DNA of 64,000 nt, taken from assembly GCA_034678485.1 (NCBI GenBank), contig JAXDBU010000055.1, positions 1-64,000 of the forward strand, read 5' to 3'. Every line of letters starts with the position of its first letter. Position 1 is the first letter of the stretch. Source of the DNA: PLanc-01 sp034678485. Lineage in GTDB: Bacteria; Planctomycetota; Phycisphaerae; Sedimentisphaerales; Anaerobacaceae. The notes beneath the pieces are model-generated. The model was not told the origin of the DNA. It made no database searches and saw only the letters and a program-made list of their open reading frames with translations. A program made the translations under genes and the position numbers. Shown one piece after another: positions 34,520 to 42,052 of this stretch.

Positions 34520-35187
34520 GTCGAGCCCTTTCGAATTGCCGACCACAGGAAGTTCGAGGTTTCTCTCAGACAGTCGGTCAACGGTCTCGAAGGAGCGATC
34601 GACCAGAGAAACACGGTGCCGAAGAAGGCTCGCTGAAACGCGACGGCCAACTCCATCGGCGCGCGATCGTCGCGGACCTCGCCGCGTTGCTGTCCGAGCG
34701 ACATGAGTTCCGCGAGAGCCTCGCACGCACGTGACATTCCGTCGGACAGCAGGGCGCGGACCAACTCGTTTGACGAGACTGCGACGAGGATACTGTGGAA
34801 GATGGCCGGACTGGCTTCAAAGCCCTCGCTGAGCGATACGGCGAGCCGATAGAACAGCTCGTTCATCGATTCCGTCGAGTTGCGAGTCCGGGCGACGAAC
34901 TCCCTGATCTTCTCGGCCTGGCCCTGGGCCCGGCCGGCAAAGATGTGCTCCTTGCTGGGGAAGTAGTTGAAGAAGGTCCCCTTGCCGACGTCCGCGAGAT
35001 TGGTGATGTCCTCGATCGTCGTAGCGACGAAACCTCGCTCGGCGAACAAGCGAAGCGCACAGCGGATCAGGCGCTCGCGAATCTCGGCTTGACGCCGGGA
35101 CCGCCGATCCGTTGGCTCCTTGGTCGGCTGACTTCTTTCATCATTTCTATTCACGGCATGACCCTCACTATCCACGACAGACTCCAT
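34516..35187 (-). CDS. TetR/AcrR-family transcriptional regulator
   Basis: A 223-residue repressor. The DNA-binding domain lies at about residues 33-82: IRERLIRCALRLFAERGFVA, TTIEDITNLADVGKGTFFNYF, then PSKEHI. The C-terminal ligand-binding region is not assignable to a known drug class. It is the first gene of a leftward operon with HlyD, ABC ATPase and permease genes, coupled to hlyD by a 4-base overlap. Two operator-like palindromes begin 4 bases upstream of its start codon, so autoregulation of the whole efflux operon is likely. The start lacks a strong ribosome-binding site. Confidence 0.92.
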   Translation of the reverse strand: MESVVDSEGHAVNRNDERSQPTKEPTDRRSRRQAEIRERLIRCALRLFAERGFVATTIEDITNLADVGKGTFFNYFPSKEHIFAGRAQGQAEKIREFVARTRNSTESMNELFYRLAVSLSEGFEASPAIFHSILVAVSSNELVRALLSDGMSRACEALAELMSLGQQRGEVRDDRAPMELAVAFQRAFFGTVFLWSIAPSRPLTDCLRETSNFLWSAIRKGST

Positions 35188-35190
35188 ATA

Positions 35191-35220
35191 TGACCTACGG
35201 TCAATTATGACTACTGGTCA
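35191..35220. promoter_or_regulatory. Paired TetR-type operators
   Basis: TGACCTACGGTCA (35191-35203) is a perfect 5-bp palindrome with a 3-base centre. TGACTACTGGTCA (35208-35220) is a near-identical second site 17 bases downstream. Their position at the tetR start is what is expected for a repressor blocking its own operon. Confidence 0.65.
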
Positions 35221-35287
35221 TGCCAATGTGAAAAAAATCTGCGTGGAATCGGGGTTTTTCTCGTGAAGACGCCGAGTGGTGTGCTAA

Positions 35288-35328
35288 TATAATAGTACAC
35301 TATACGTCTATATCTTAGTTAGTACAGC
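35288..35328 (+). promoter_or_regulatory. Promoter -10 and repeated TAGTACA motifs upstream of the GntR gene
   Basis: A perfect TATAAT is at 35288-35293, without a good -35. TAGTACAC at 35293-35300 and TAGTACAGC at 35320-35328 are direct repeats overlapping and following it, candidate binding sites for the YtrA-like regulator encoded 20 bases downstream. Confidence 0.45.
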
Positions 35329-35347
35329 ACAATCATGGAGAAGACAT

Positions 35348-35734
35348 ATGATTCACTTCAAGCTGGACCTCAAGAGCGGGGTGCCGTTCCACCGTCAGAT
35401 CGTGGACCAGATCCGCTTCGGCATCGCCTCCGGCCGGCTCCTGCCCGGCGAGCAGTTGCCCACCGTGCGGGACCTGGCGGTGCAACTCGAAATCAACCCA
35501 AACACTGTGCGAAAAGCGTACTCCGATCTGGAACTACTTGGTATCCTGGATACCCAGCAGGGCACCGGGACCTTCGTAAGCCACCAGCAAATCGAGATCG
35601 GCGACGCGGAGAGGCAACGCATGTTGCGACAGATCTGCGACGAGCTGGTCGCTCGCGGACATCAGTACAACCTGACGCTCACCGATATCGTCGAATACCT
35701 GCAAAGGAGACCAAACCATGAGACCCAAGAGTAA
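35348..35734 (+). CDS. GntR-family regulator, YtrA subfamily
   Basis: A 128-residue regulator: an N-terminal winged helix (PFHRQIVDQIRFGIASGRLL, PGEQLPTVRDLAVQLEINP, NTVRKAYSDLELLGIL, QGTGTFV) followed by a short helical tail of about 45 residues, the YtrA architecture without a large effector domain. GGAGAAG precedes the start. Its end overlaps the slipin gene by 17 bases, so the two are expressed together. YtrA regulators usually repress their own operon in response to membrane or cell-wall stress; here the operon encodes a slipin, a CPBP protease and a FAD oxidoreductase instead of the usual ABC transporter. Confidence 0.93.
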   Translation: MIHFKLDLKSGVPFHRQIVDQIRFGIASGRLLPGEQLPTVRDLAVQLEINPNTVRKAYSDLELLGILDTQQGTGTFVSHQQIEIGDAERQRMLRQICDELVARGHQYNLTLTDIVEYLQRRPNHETQE

Positions 35735-36695
35735 GACCATAGAGCCCGTAGCGGTTGCGCGCAAGTATGTGGAGAGCTTCAAGATCCCCAGTGCGGAGAT
35801 GAACCTGCCGGCGTTTCTGGCCGCGATTGTAATTCTGCTGGTCGGGTTCGTCGTCAACCGTTACGTCGTGGGGCGATGGGACGTCATCCATCCGGTCGTG
35901 GCGGGTGTGACGATCTTCATCGCGATCTACGTCTTGTTCGCCCTGAAGGTTGCCAACCAGTGGGACCGGGCCGTCATTCTCCGCTTGGGCAGGTTCCACC
36001 GTCTCAAGGGGCCGGGCATGTTCTTCGTCGTCCCCATTGTTGAGAGCATCGTGCAAACGGTGGACATGCGCATCCGCGCCACGGACTTCAATTCCGAATC
36101 GACGCTGACGAAAGACACCGTCCCGGTGAACGTGGACGCCATCTGCTTCTGGATGGTCTGGGACGCAAAGAAGGCGATCCTGGAGGTTGAGAACTTCTAT
36201 CTGGCCATCGTGCTGTCGGCCCAGACGGCCTTGCGGGACATCATCGGCACGCACGAGCTGGCCGACATGCTCACCCATCGCGGGGAGCTGGGCAACCGCC
36301 TGAAGGAGATCCTCGACGAGAAGACCAATCCCTGGGGCATCACCATCCAATCGGTCGAGATCCGCGACATCATCATCCCGAGGGACCTGGAAAACGCCAT
36401 GTCCAAGCAGGCCCAGGCCGAACGAGAACGCCAGGCGAGGATTATTCTCGGCACCGCAGAGACGGAGATCGCCGAGAAATTCGCGCAGGCGGCCAAGCAA
36501 TACGAGGCCAATCCCATGGCCATGCACCTTCGCGGCATGAACATGCTTTTCGAGGGTCTCAAAGAGAAAGGCTCAATGGTTATCGTGCCCAGCTCCGCCC
36601 TGGAGACCATGAACCTTGGCGCGATGGGCGGCCTTGCGGCCCTGAGCCAGATGCACATGGACAAAAAGGGACACGAGAAGCTCACGGACGAGTAG
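35718..36695 (+). CDS. SPFH/Band 7 membrane protein (slipin/stomatin type)
   Basis: A 325-residue membrane-scaffold protein. Two hydrophobic segments at about residues 31-47 and 59-78 anchor it; the SPFH domain follows (AVILRLGRFHRLKGPGMFFV, VDMRIRATDFNSESTLTKD, TVPVNVDAICFWMVWD), then ETQ-type helices (AMSKQAQAERERQARIILG) that drive oligomer formation. The double membrane anchor is longer than in typical slipins. AAAGGAG lies inside the end of the gntR gene, with start at 35718. No NfeD partner gene is present; a CPBP intramembrane protease follows after 21 bases. Confidence 0.93.
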   Translation: MRPKSKTIEPVAVARKYVESFKIPSAEMNLPAFLAAIVILLVGFVVNRYVVGRWDVIHPVVAGVTIFIAIYVLFALKVANQWDRAVILRLGRFHRLKGPGMFFVVPIVESIVQTVDMRIRATDFNSESTLTKDTVPVNVDAICFWMVWDAKKAILEVENFYLAIVLSAQTALRDIIGTHELADMLTHRGELGNRLKEILDEKTNPWGITIQSVEIRDIIIPRDLENAMSKQAQAERERQARIILGTAETEIAEKFAQAAKQYEANPMAMHLRGMNMLFEGLKEKGSMVIVPSSALETMNLGAMGGLAALSQMHMDKKGHEKLTDE

Positions 36696-36716
36696 CGGAG
36701 TCTTTGTCGGCAGCCC

Positions 36717-37634
36717 ATGAGCAGACACGTCGGAAAAGCCGTGACGTTTCTCGGGTTGACGTTCCTCGTCAACTGGTCGCTCGCGCTGCTTTTCTTCACG
36801 CTGGGCGGGCGGTGGTATACGCCCGCCGGGACAGCGGTTGGCGCGGCCTACATGTTCGTCCCCCTGTGCATGGCGATCCTGGTCCAGCGAGGGATCTATC
36901 GCGAACCCGTCCGAGAGCCGCTGGGGATTTCCTTTCGGCTCAATCGATGGTTCCTCATCGCCTGGTTGTTGCCGCCGGTCGTCGCGTTTGTCACGTTTGG
37001 AGTCAGCCTGCTCATGCCCGGCGTCGAATACTCGCCGCACATGCAAGGCATGCTCGACCGATTCGGGTCCATGCTCCCGCCGGAACAAATGCTGCAACTC
37101 AAGGAACAGATGGGCAAGACGCCAATCACCTTTCTTGGGGCGGTCTTGCTGGGCGGGCTGATTGCCGGAGTCACGATCAACGCCGTAGCCGGGTTCGGGG
37201 AGGAACTGGGCTGGCGAGGTCTGCTGCAAAGAGAGTTGGCGTTCCTCGGCTTCTGGCGATCCTCTGTGCTCATCGGGTTCATCTGGGGCCTCTGGCACGC
37301 GCCTTTGATCCTGCAGGGCCACAACTATCCGCAACATCGAGTTGCCGGCGTGCTCATGATGACCGTGTGGTGCATGCTCCTGGCGCCGATCTTCAGCTAC
37401 ATCCGCGTGAAGGCCCGATCCGTGATTGCGGCGGCAATCGTCCACGGAACGCTGAACGCGACCTACGGCCTGTCCCTTGTGCTCGTCCAGGGAGGCAGCG
37501 ACCTGACGACCGGCATGACGGGTCTGCCGGGCTTTGCCGTGCTGGCCGCCGTCATCCTGATTCTCTGGTTGCACGACCGCGATCTGTTGGGCCATGATCG
37601 TATGGAACAGACAAATCCTGTGCGAGCATCCTGA
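36717..37634 (+). CDS. CPBP-family intramembrane metalloprotease (CAAX protease-like)
   Basis: A 305-residue polytopic membrane protein with about eight hydrophobic segments. The three family motifs are present: EExxxR (E162-E163-L-G-W-R167), FxxxH (FIWGLWHAP) and HxxxN (HGTLNATYG). Members process membrane-protein or prenylated substrates or act in bacteriocin immunity; the substrate here is unknown. The gene is the third in a tight rightward run, 21 bases after the slipin gene and 12 bases before the FAD oxidoreductase gene, under the YtrA-like regulator. Confidence 0.9.
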   Translation: MSRHVGKAVTFLGLTFLVNWSLALLFFTLGGRWYTPAGTAVGAAYMFVPLCMAILVQRGIYREPVREPLGISFRLNRWFLIAWLLPPVVAFVTFGVSLLMPGVEYSPHMQGMLDRFGSMLPPEQMLQLKEQMGKTPITFLGAVLLGGLIAGVTINAVAGFGEELGWRGLLQRELAFLGFWRSSVLIGFIWGLWHAPLILQGHNYPQHRVAGVLMMTVWCMLLAPIFSYIRVKARSVIAAAIVHGTLNATYGLSLVLVQGGSDLTTGMTGLPGFAVLAAVILILWLHDRDLLGHDRMEQTNPVRAS

Positions 37635-37646
37635 AGGGGCACAGCT

Positions 37647-39146
37647 ATGGAACAGAAGTCCATCCTCATCATCGGGGCTGGCATCGCGGGGCTGTCGACC
37701 GGCTGCTACGGCCAGATGAACGGCTATCGCACGCGGATCTTCGAGATGCACGACAGCCCCGGCGGGCTGTGCACCTCGTGGATGCGCAAAGGGTACACCA
37801 TTGATGGCTGCCTGCACTGGCTGGTCGGCTCGTCGCCGAACTCCACCTTTCACCGCATCTGGGAAGAACTGGGCGCGGTGCAGGGCCGGCGCATGATCGA
37901 CCATGAGGAACTTCTGCGCGTTGCGGGCCCCGACGGCAAGGCTTTCATCCTCTACTGCGATCTCGATCGTCTCGAACAGCACATGAATGAGCTGGCTCCA
38001 CAGGACGCGCTGGTGATTGAGGAGTTGATTCGCGCAGCCCGAATCTGCGCCAAATACGATTTGCCTGTGGACAGAGCGCCCGAGCTGTATGGAGTCCTCG
38101 ACATAGGTGCCTTTCTCCTCCGCACGCTGCCTCTGTTGAGACTCCTGTCCAAATGGAAGAAGATCACGATCCATGACTACGCCCAACGGTTCTCGGATGC
38201 GTTTCTGCGGGACGCCTTCCCGCGCACGTTCGATCTTCCGGGCTTTCCGATGGCATCTGTGCTGATGGTGCTCGCCTGGATGCACCGCAGGTGTGCCGGC
38301 TACCCGGAGGGCGGATCGTTGGCGTTCTCCCGCAGCATCGAACAGCGCTATCTTGCCCTGGGGGGAGAGATTCGCTACCGCTCGCCCGTCGCGAGAATCC
38401 TGGTCGAGCAGGACAAGGCCGTCGGTGTCCGGCTGGCCGATGGGACCGAGCATCGCGCCGATGTCACCATTTCGGCCGCGGACGGCCACGCGACCATCTT
38501 CGACATGTTAGGCGGCAGGTATATTGACGACAAGATTCGAGGCTACTACGAGACACTCCCTGTCTTTCCTCCGTTGGTCCAGGTGGCGTTGGGCGCCGCC
38601 CGCACCTTCGAGGGACTGCCGTCGACCGTCCTCTATCCCCTCGATACGCCCTTTGTGATCGGCTCGCAACAGCACAGATACATTGGCGTCGAGATCATCA
38701 ACTTCGACCCCACCCTCGCTCCGACGGGCAAGACGCTGTTGAAAGCCATCTTCCCGGCGGACTACGCTTATTGGCGGGACCTCAAGCAGGACCTCGAACG
38801 ATACGAAGCCCAAAAGGAACGAATTGCCGACCAGGTGATCGCCCTGCTCGATCAACGCTATCCCGGACTGGCCGGGCAGGTCGAGATGCGCGATGTCGCC
38901 ACCCCGATGACGTGGCAACGCTGCACCGGCAACTGGCAGGGTAGTATGGAAGGCTGGCTGCTCACGCAGAAGACGTTTCCGCCGTTCCGCATAAGCAGGA
39001 CACTTCCGGGACTGAAGGATTTCTACATGGCAGGCCAATGGGTCGAGCCGGGCGGTGGCGTGCCCACGGCGGCCATGTCCGGCCGAAACGTGATCCAGGT
39101 TCTCTGCAAGAGGGACAGAAGGAAGTTCACGACGCAGACACCATGA
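37647..39146 (+). CDS. Phytoene desaturase-like FAD-dependent oxidoreductase
   Basis: A 499-residue protein of the CrtI/NAD(P)-binding Rossmann family. The dinucleotide-binding motif is IIGAGIAGLSTGCYGQMNG, followed by EMHDSPGGLCTSW. The C-terminal FAD segment is FYMAGQWVEPGGGVPTAAMS. The middle is helical and hydrophobic, suited to a lipid or isoprenoid substrate. True CrtI activity is not certain, because no other carotenoid gene is near. AAGGGG lies before the start. It closes the slipin-CPBP run, which suggests that it acts on a membrane lipid. Confidence 0.88.
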   Translation: MEQKSILIIGAGIAGLSTGCYGQMNGYRTRIFEMHDSPGGLCTSWMRKGYTIDGCLHWLVGSSPNSTFHRIWEELGAVQGRRMIDHEELLRVAGPDGKAFILYCDLDRLEQHMNELAPQDALVIEELIRAARICAKYDLPVDRAPELYGVLDIGAFLLRTLPLLRLLSKWKKITIHDYAQRFSDAFLRDAFPRTFDLPGFPMASVLMVLAWMHRRCAGYPEGGSLAFSRSIEQRYLALGGEIRYRSPVARILVEQDKAVGVRLADGTEHRADVTISAADGHATIFDMLGGRYIDDKIRGYYETLPVFPPLVQVALGAARTFEGLPSTVLYPLDTPFVIGSQQHRYIGVEIINFDPTLAPTGKTLLKAIFPADYAYWRDLKQDLERYEAQKERIADQVIALLDQRYPGLAGQVEMRDVATPMTWQRCTGNWQGSMEGWLLTQKTFPPFRISRTLPGLKDFYMAGQWVEPGGGVPTAAMSGRNVIQVLCKRDRRKFTTQTP

Positions 39147-39223
39147 GCCTCGACCCGAAACCGCGAAGAAACAGTGCGTTCGTGCGTCTGGAAGAAAAAG
39201 GACATTTGTAAGGAGGTATCGCA

Positions 39224-39544
39224 GTGATCTACACGACTACACCGAACATCGAGGACAAGAGAATCACGCAATACCACGGCGTCGTCAACGGCGAGGCCAT
39301 CCTCGGCGCCAACATCTTCAAAGACATCTGCGCGAGCATTCGCGATATTGTAGGCGGCCGGTCGGGAGCGTATGAAAAAGCCTTCCGGCGGGCCCGCGAA
39401 ATCGCCTTCGAGGAGATCTCGCAGGAAGCCGCAGAACTCGGCGCCAACGCCATCGTCGGGATCGACATCGACATCGAGACGGTCGGCCCGCAGGGCGCTA
39501 TGCTCATGGTCAGCGTCAGCGGTACTGCGGTCACCGTGTCTTGA
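39224..39544 (+). CDS. YbjQ/UPF0145 family protein
   Basis: A 106-residue cytoplasmic protein of the YbjQ heavy-metal-binding-like family, recognised by GVVNGEAILGANIFKDI, GGRSGAYEKAFRRAREIA and ELGANAIVGIDIDIE. It forms pentamers in known structures; its role is unknown. The GTG start at 39224 is supported by AAGGAGG 7 bases upstream. It lies 77 bases after the oxidoreductase gene in the same direction and may be the last gene of the GntR operon. The C-terminus (LMVSVSGTAVTV) is typical and the gene is complete. Confidence 0.9.
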   Translation: MIYTTTPNIEDKRITQYHGVVNGEAILGANIFKDICASIRDIVGGRSGAYEKAFRRAREIAFEEISQEAAELGANAIVGIDIDIETVGPQGAMLMVSVSGTAVTVS

Positions 39545-39623
39545 AAGAGGATAGCGGGCCGGTGCTGCGTCCACAAGGTGTCCTGGCCGGATGTGCCCGA
39601 CGTGTCCGTTCTCCAATCCGTCG

Positions 39624-39974
39624 TCACGGGCTCAACGCCAGCACGACGAATCCGAGCACGACGAGGCCGATGGCCAGGTAGGCCTGCACGGACAGGATCT
39701 CGCCCAGCAGCAGGACGCCCAGCGCGTTGACCGCCACGATCGAGGTGGCGCTGAAAAGGGCCATCGACCGGCCGACCTGCAAGGCCGAAAAGACATAGAG
39801 CTGGCCGAACATCGCGAGCTGGCGGATTGTGAAATACACCACGAACCACCAGTTCAGGAACGTCGAGAACACAAACGGGCTGTGTCGCATGTTCGCTCGG
39901 GCGATCAAATCGCCCGTCGTGAACAACAGTTGCGTCGCGACAATCACCAGCACCGGAGACTTCCACCATGTCAT
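39624..39974 (-). CDS. Small DMT/EamA-type four-helix membrane protein
   Basis: A 116-residue protein with four hydrophobic helices, resembling half-size drug/metabolite transporters (EmrE/ArnE type): FSTFLNWWFVVYFTIRQLAM, VGRSMALFSATSIVAVNALG, VLLLGEILSVQAYLAIGLVV. A Glu in the last-but-one helix (LLGEILS) sits where SMR-like proteins carry functional acidic residues, but the first-helix Glu of EmrE is absent. TGGAG precedes the start. It is convergent with the YbjQ gene and divergent from the PEP-CTERM gene. Substrate unknown. Confidence 0.75.
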   Translation of the reverse strand: MTWWKSPVLVIVATQLLFTTGDLIARANMRHSPFVFSTFLNWWFVVYFTIRQLAMFGQLYVFSALQVGRSMALFSATSIVAVNALGVLLLGEILSVQAYLAIGLVVLGFVVLALSP

Positions 39975-40132
39975 ACGAACTCCAGGGATAGACGAAGCCG
40001 GGAAGTCTACTCATCGTCATTTGCCCTGCCAACCGTCCCAGAAGGCGTCCGAGGGCATTCGCATACTCCCCCCTGCCTGCAGACTGTTCGACGGCACGCC
40101 CATGTGCATGTGATTTCGCTGAGGATTACGAC

Positions 40133-40161
40133 TTGACAAGCACACCTCCTTGCCATATAAT
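40133..40161 (+). promoter_or_regulatory. Perfect consensus sigma-70 promoter for the PEP-CTERM gene
   Basis: TTGACA at 40133-40138 and TATAAT at 40156-40161 are separated by exactly 17 bases, the full consensus. The leader to the start codon would be about 110 bases. Confidence 0.8.
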
Positions 40162-40222
40162 GCCAATTGCGAGCTTATGGTTCTCCGCTCGTTGTGAGAG
40201 CGCCCTATTCGAATTCTCTCTG

Positions 40223-40241
40223 AACCGTCGCAGTGACGGTT
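40223..40241 (+). promoter_or_regulatory. Leader hairpin upstream of the PEP-CTERM gene
   Basis: AACCGTC and GACGGTT form a perfect 7-bp stem around the loop GCAGT in the untranslated leader, 38 bases before the start codon. It could stabilise the message or regulate translation. The remainder of the 39975-40279 gap has no other feature. Confidence 0.4.
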
Positions 40242-40279
40242 GCGGTAGATGAAAGACACTCGAAGAAGAGGAGGACATG

Positions 40280-41095
40280 ATGAAACCGTTTGCAGAAGCA
40301 GGAATCCGACGATTCGCGCGTTTTGTGCCGATTGTCCTGTTGGCACTCTGGGCGGGGACGGCCTGGGGTGTCGATACGTACATCATATCGAGCGGGGACG
40401 GGACAGTGGACGCCCTCGCGGAGACAGTCCTGGAGGGTTATGGGCACAATGTGGTCCTCGGCGTCCAGTGGTCGTCTTTCGACGGCACACAGGACATCTC
40501 CGGCTACGATGCGGTCCTGTTCCTCAATAGTGCGAACTGGACAGGCACCGATATGCCCGCGGCCGGACAGACGCTCCTGAAGAGTTTCATTAGTTCAGGG
40601 GGCGGACTCGTGACCGGCGAGTGGGTCCTGTGGAATGCGGCCACTGGGGATTTTGCCATTCTGCAACCCACCTTTGCCGCCGACTGTACCGGGAACTGGA
40701 ACAACACTTCGTCGATCCACTATACAAAGGTCGAGGCAGACCCGATCCTGAATGCCGGTGTCGCAGACGACTTTGAGTTCACCGCGGACGACTTCGACGG
40801 CACAGAGTCCGACATGTGGGCGAAGTCCGGCGCGCACACGTTCTACGACAGCAGCAACCTCACTGCCGGCGTCGTCGGCTGGGATTACGACGCGGGCCGG
40901 ACGATCAGCTTCTCGACCTGCATCGGCACGAACGAGCTGAACGACGCGGACTACAGCCGGCTCCTGAGCAATGCTTTGACATGGGTCGCACGGGGCGGCA
41001 CGTCCGAGCCGACCATCCCGGCACCTGGTGCGATCGTGCTGAGCACGCTTGGCGCGGGCCTGGTCGGCTGGCTGCGAAGACGCAGAACGATGTAA
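40280..41095 (+). CDS. PEP-CTERM-type sorted exoprotein
   Basis: A 271-residue secreted protein. A signal peptide (FARFVPIVLLALWAGTAWG) is followed by a domain with ThuA/flavodoxin-like character (YIISSGDGTVDALAETVLE, YDAVLFLNSANWTG, LKSFISSGGGLVTGEWVLW). The C-terminus is IPAPGAIVLS followed by TLGAGLVGWLRRRRTM, the motif-hydrophobic-Arg-cluster layout recognised by exosortase-type sorting. Of two adjacent ATGs (40277, 40280) the second has better spacing from GAGGAGG. The protein probably ends up on the cell surface or in the matrix; the ligand is unknown. Confidence 0.85.
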   Translation: MKPFAEAGIRRFARFVPIVLLALWAGTAWGVDTYIISSGDGTVDALAETVLEGYGHNVVLGVQWSSFDGTQDISGYDAVLFLNSANWTGTDMPAAGQTLLKSFISSGGGLVTGEWVLWNAATGDFAILQPTFAADCTGNWNNTSSIHYTKVEADPILNAGVADDFEFTADDFDGTESDMWAKSGAHTFYDSSNLTAGVVGWDYDAGRTISFSTCIGTNELNDADYSRLLSNALTWVARGGTSEPTIPAPGAIVLSTLGAGLVGWLRRRRTM

Positions 41096-41215
41096 GACGA
41101 GTTCTCTCGAACATACATGTTGGGGGCTGCGCTGGGGGTTTGCGCTGCCTCAGTCCATCGAGCTCACGCGTAACGCCTGGAATCTCTTGGCGCCGATTCC
41201 GCAGACTGCCTCCCG

Positions 41216-41804
41216 GTGAATCTCGGCCTTCACGGCCCGGCTGATACACTCCAGTTCCTGTCCAAACGGGTCAAGCACATCTTCGTCACCTATGGCAGCA
41301 AGCCTCTGTTCGCCATCCTGGTCGGGTGGGCCATGACCATGCTGGTCCAGAGCAGCTCTGCTTCCATCGCCATCGTACAGTTGCCGGCAATGGGCGGTGC
41401 ATTGGGGGACAACTGGCAGATCGCCCTGGACATGGCCATCCCGTTCGTGCTGGGCGCGAACATCGGCACGACGATTACGGCGCTGACCGAGATGAACGAT
41501 CTGCGCAAAGAGGTGGAGAGCATGTTCGATCGCGTCATCGAGGCCCTGGAGAAGGACGACGCCAACGTGGCGAGGTCCGCGTTGCCCTGCGAGCACACCC
41601 TCAACCGGATGCAAATCGATCTTCGGCGAGGGCACGTCCAGCGGATGCGAGACGGACAGTGTACGCCGGAGGCCGGATTGATCTTCATCGATCTGGTGGA
41701 CAACGTCGAAAAGGACCGGCGACCACCTCACCAACATCGCCCAGGCCGTCATCGGCGGCCTCCAGTGGGACGGCATCGAGCTCAAGATCACACCGCCGAG
41801 ATAG
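41216..41804 (+). pseudogene. Decayed Na/Pi cotransporter relic with internal deletion and frameshift
   Basis: The translation from 41216 aligns with the intact cotransporter at 42053-43756 but starts at about its residue 165. It jumps from the end of the second QSSSAS transmembrane motif (GTTITA) directly to LTEMNDLRKEVESMFDRVIE, losing about 230 residues, and then carries a +1 insertion after DLVDNVEK. In the original frame the homology continues to TAG at 41802-41804. The last 150 bases are about 95% identical to the intact gene while earlier parts are more diverged, which suggests an old duplication with later gene conversion. It cannot make a functional transporter. Confidence 0.8.
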
Positions 41805-42052
41805 CATGGGTTTTCGCCGGATCGTCGCGGCGCTGCGCCGTTCTCTGTGATCGGTCCTCACCGGACAATGGGCATTGCCCCGCCAGGCACAATGATCCTC
41901 TCGGCCGGATGGCAAGTTCGAGCGAGAAAATCTTTGCGACCGTTGCCGCCTGCGCGCTGGCGGAGTAGAATGTTCCACAGTGGTTCGGCACAGGCCGCGC
42001 GGAGCGGCATGAGTCGTGCGTTCATTCTTATATCGCAATAGAAAGAACCAGG

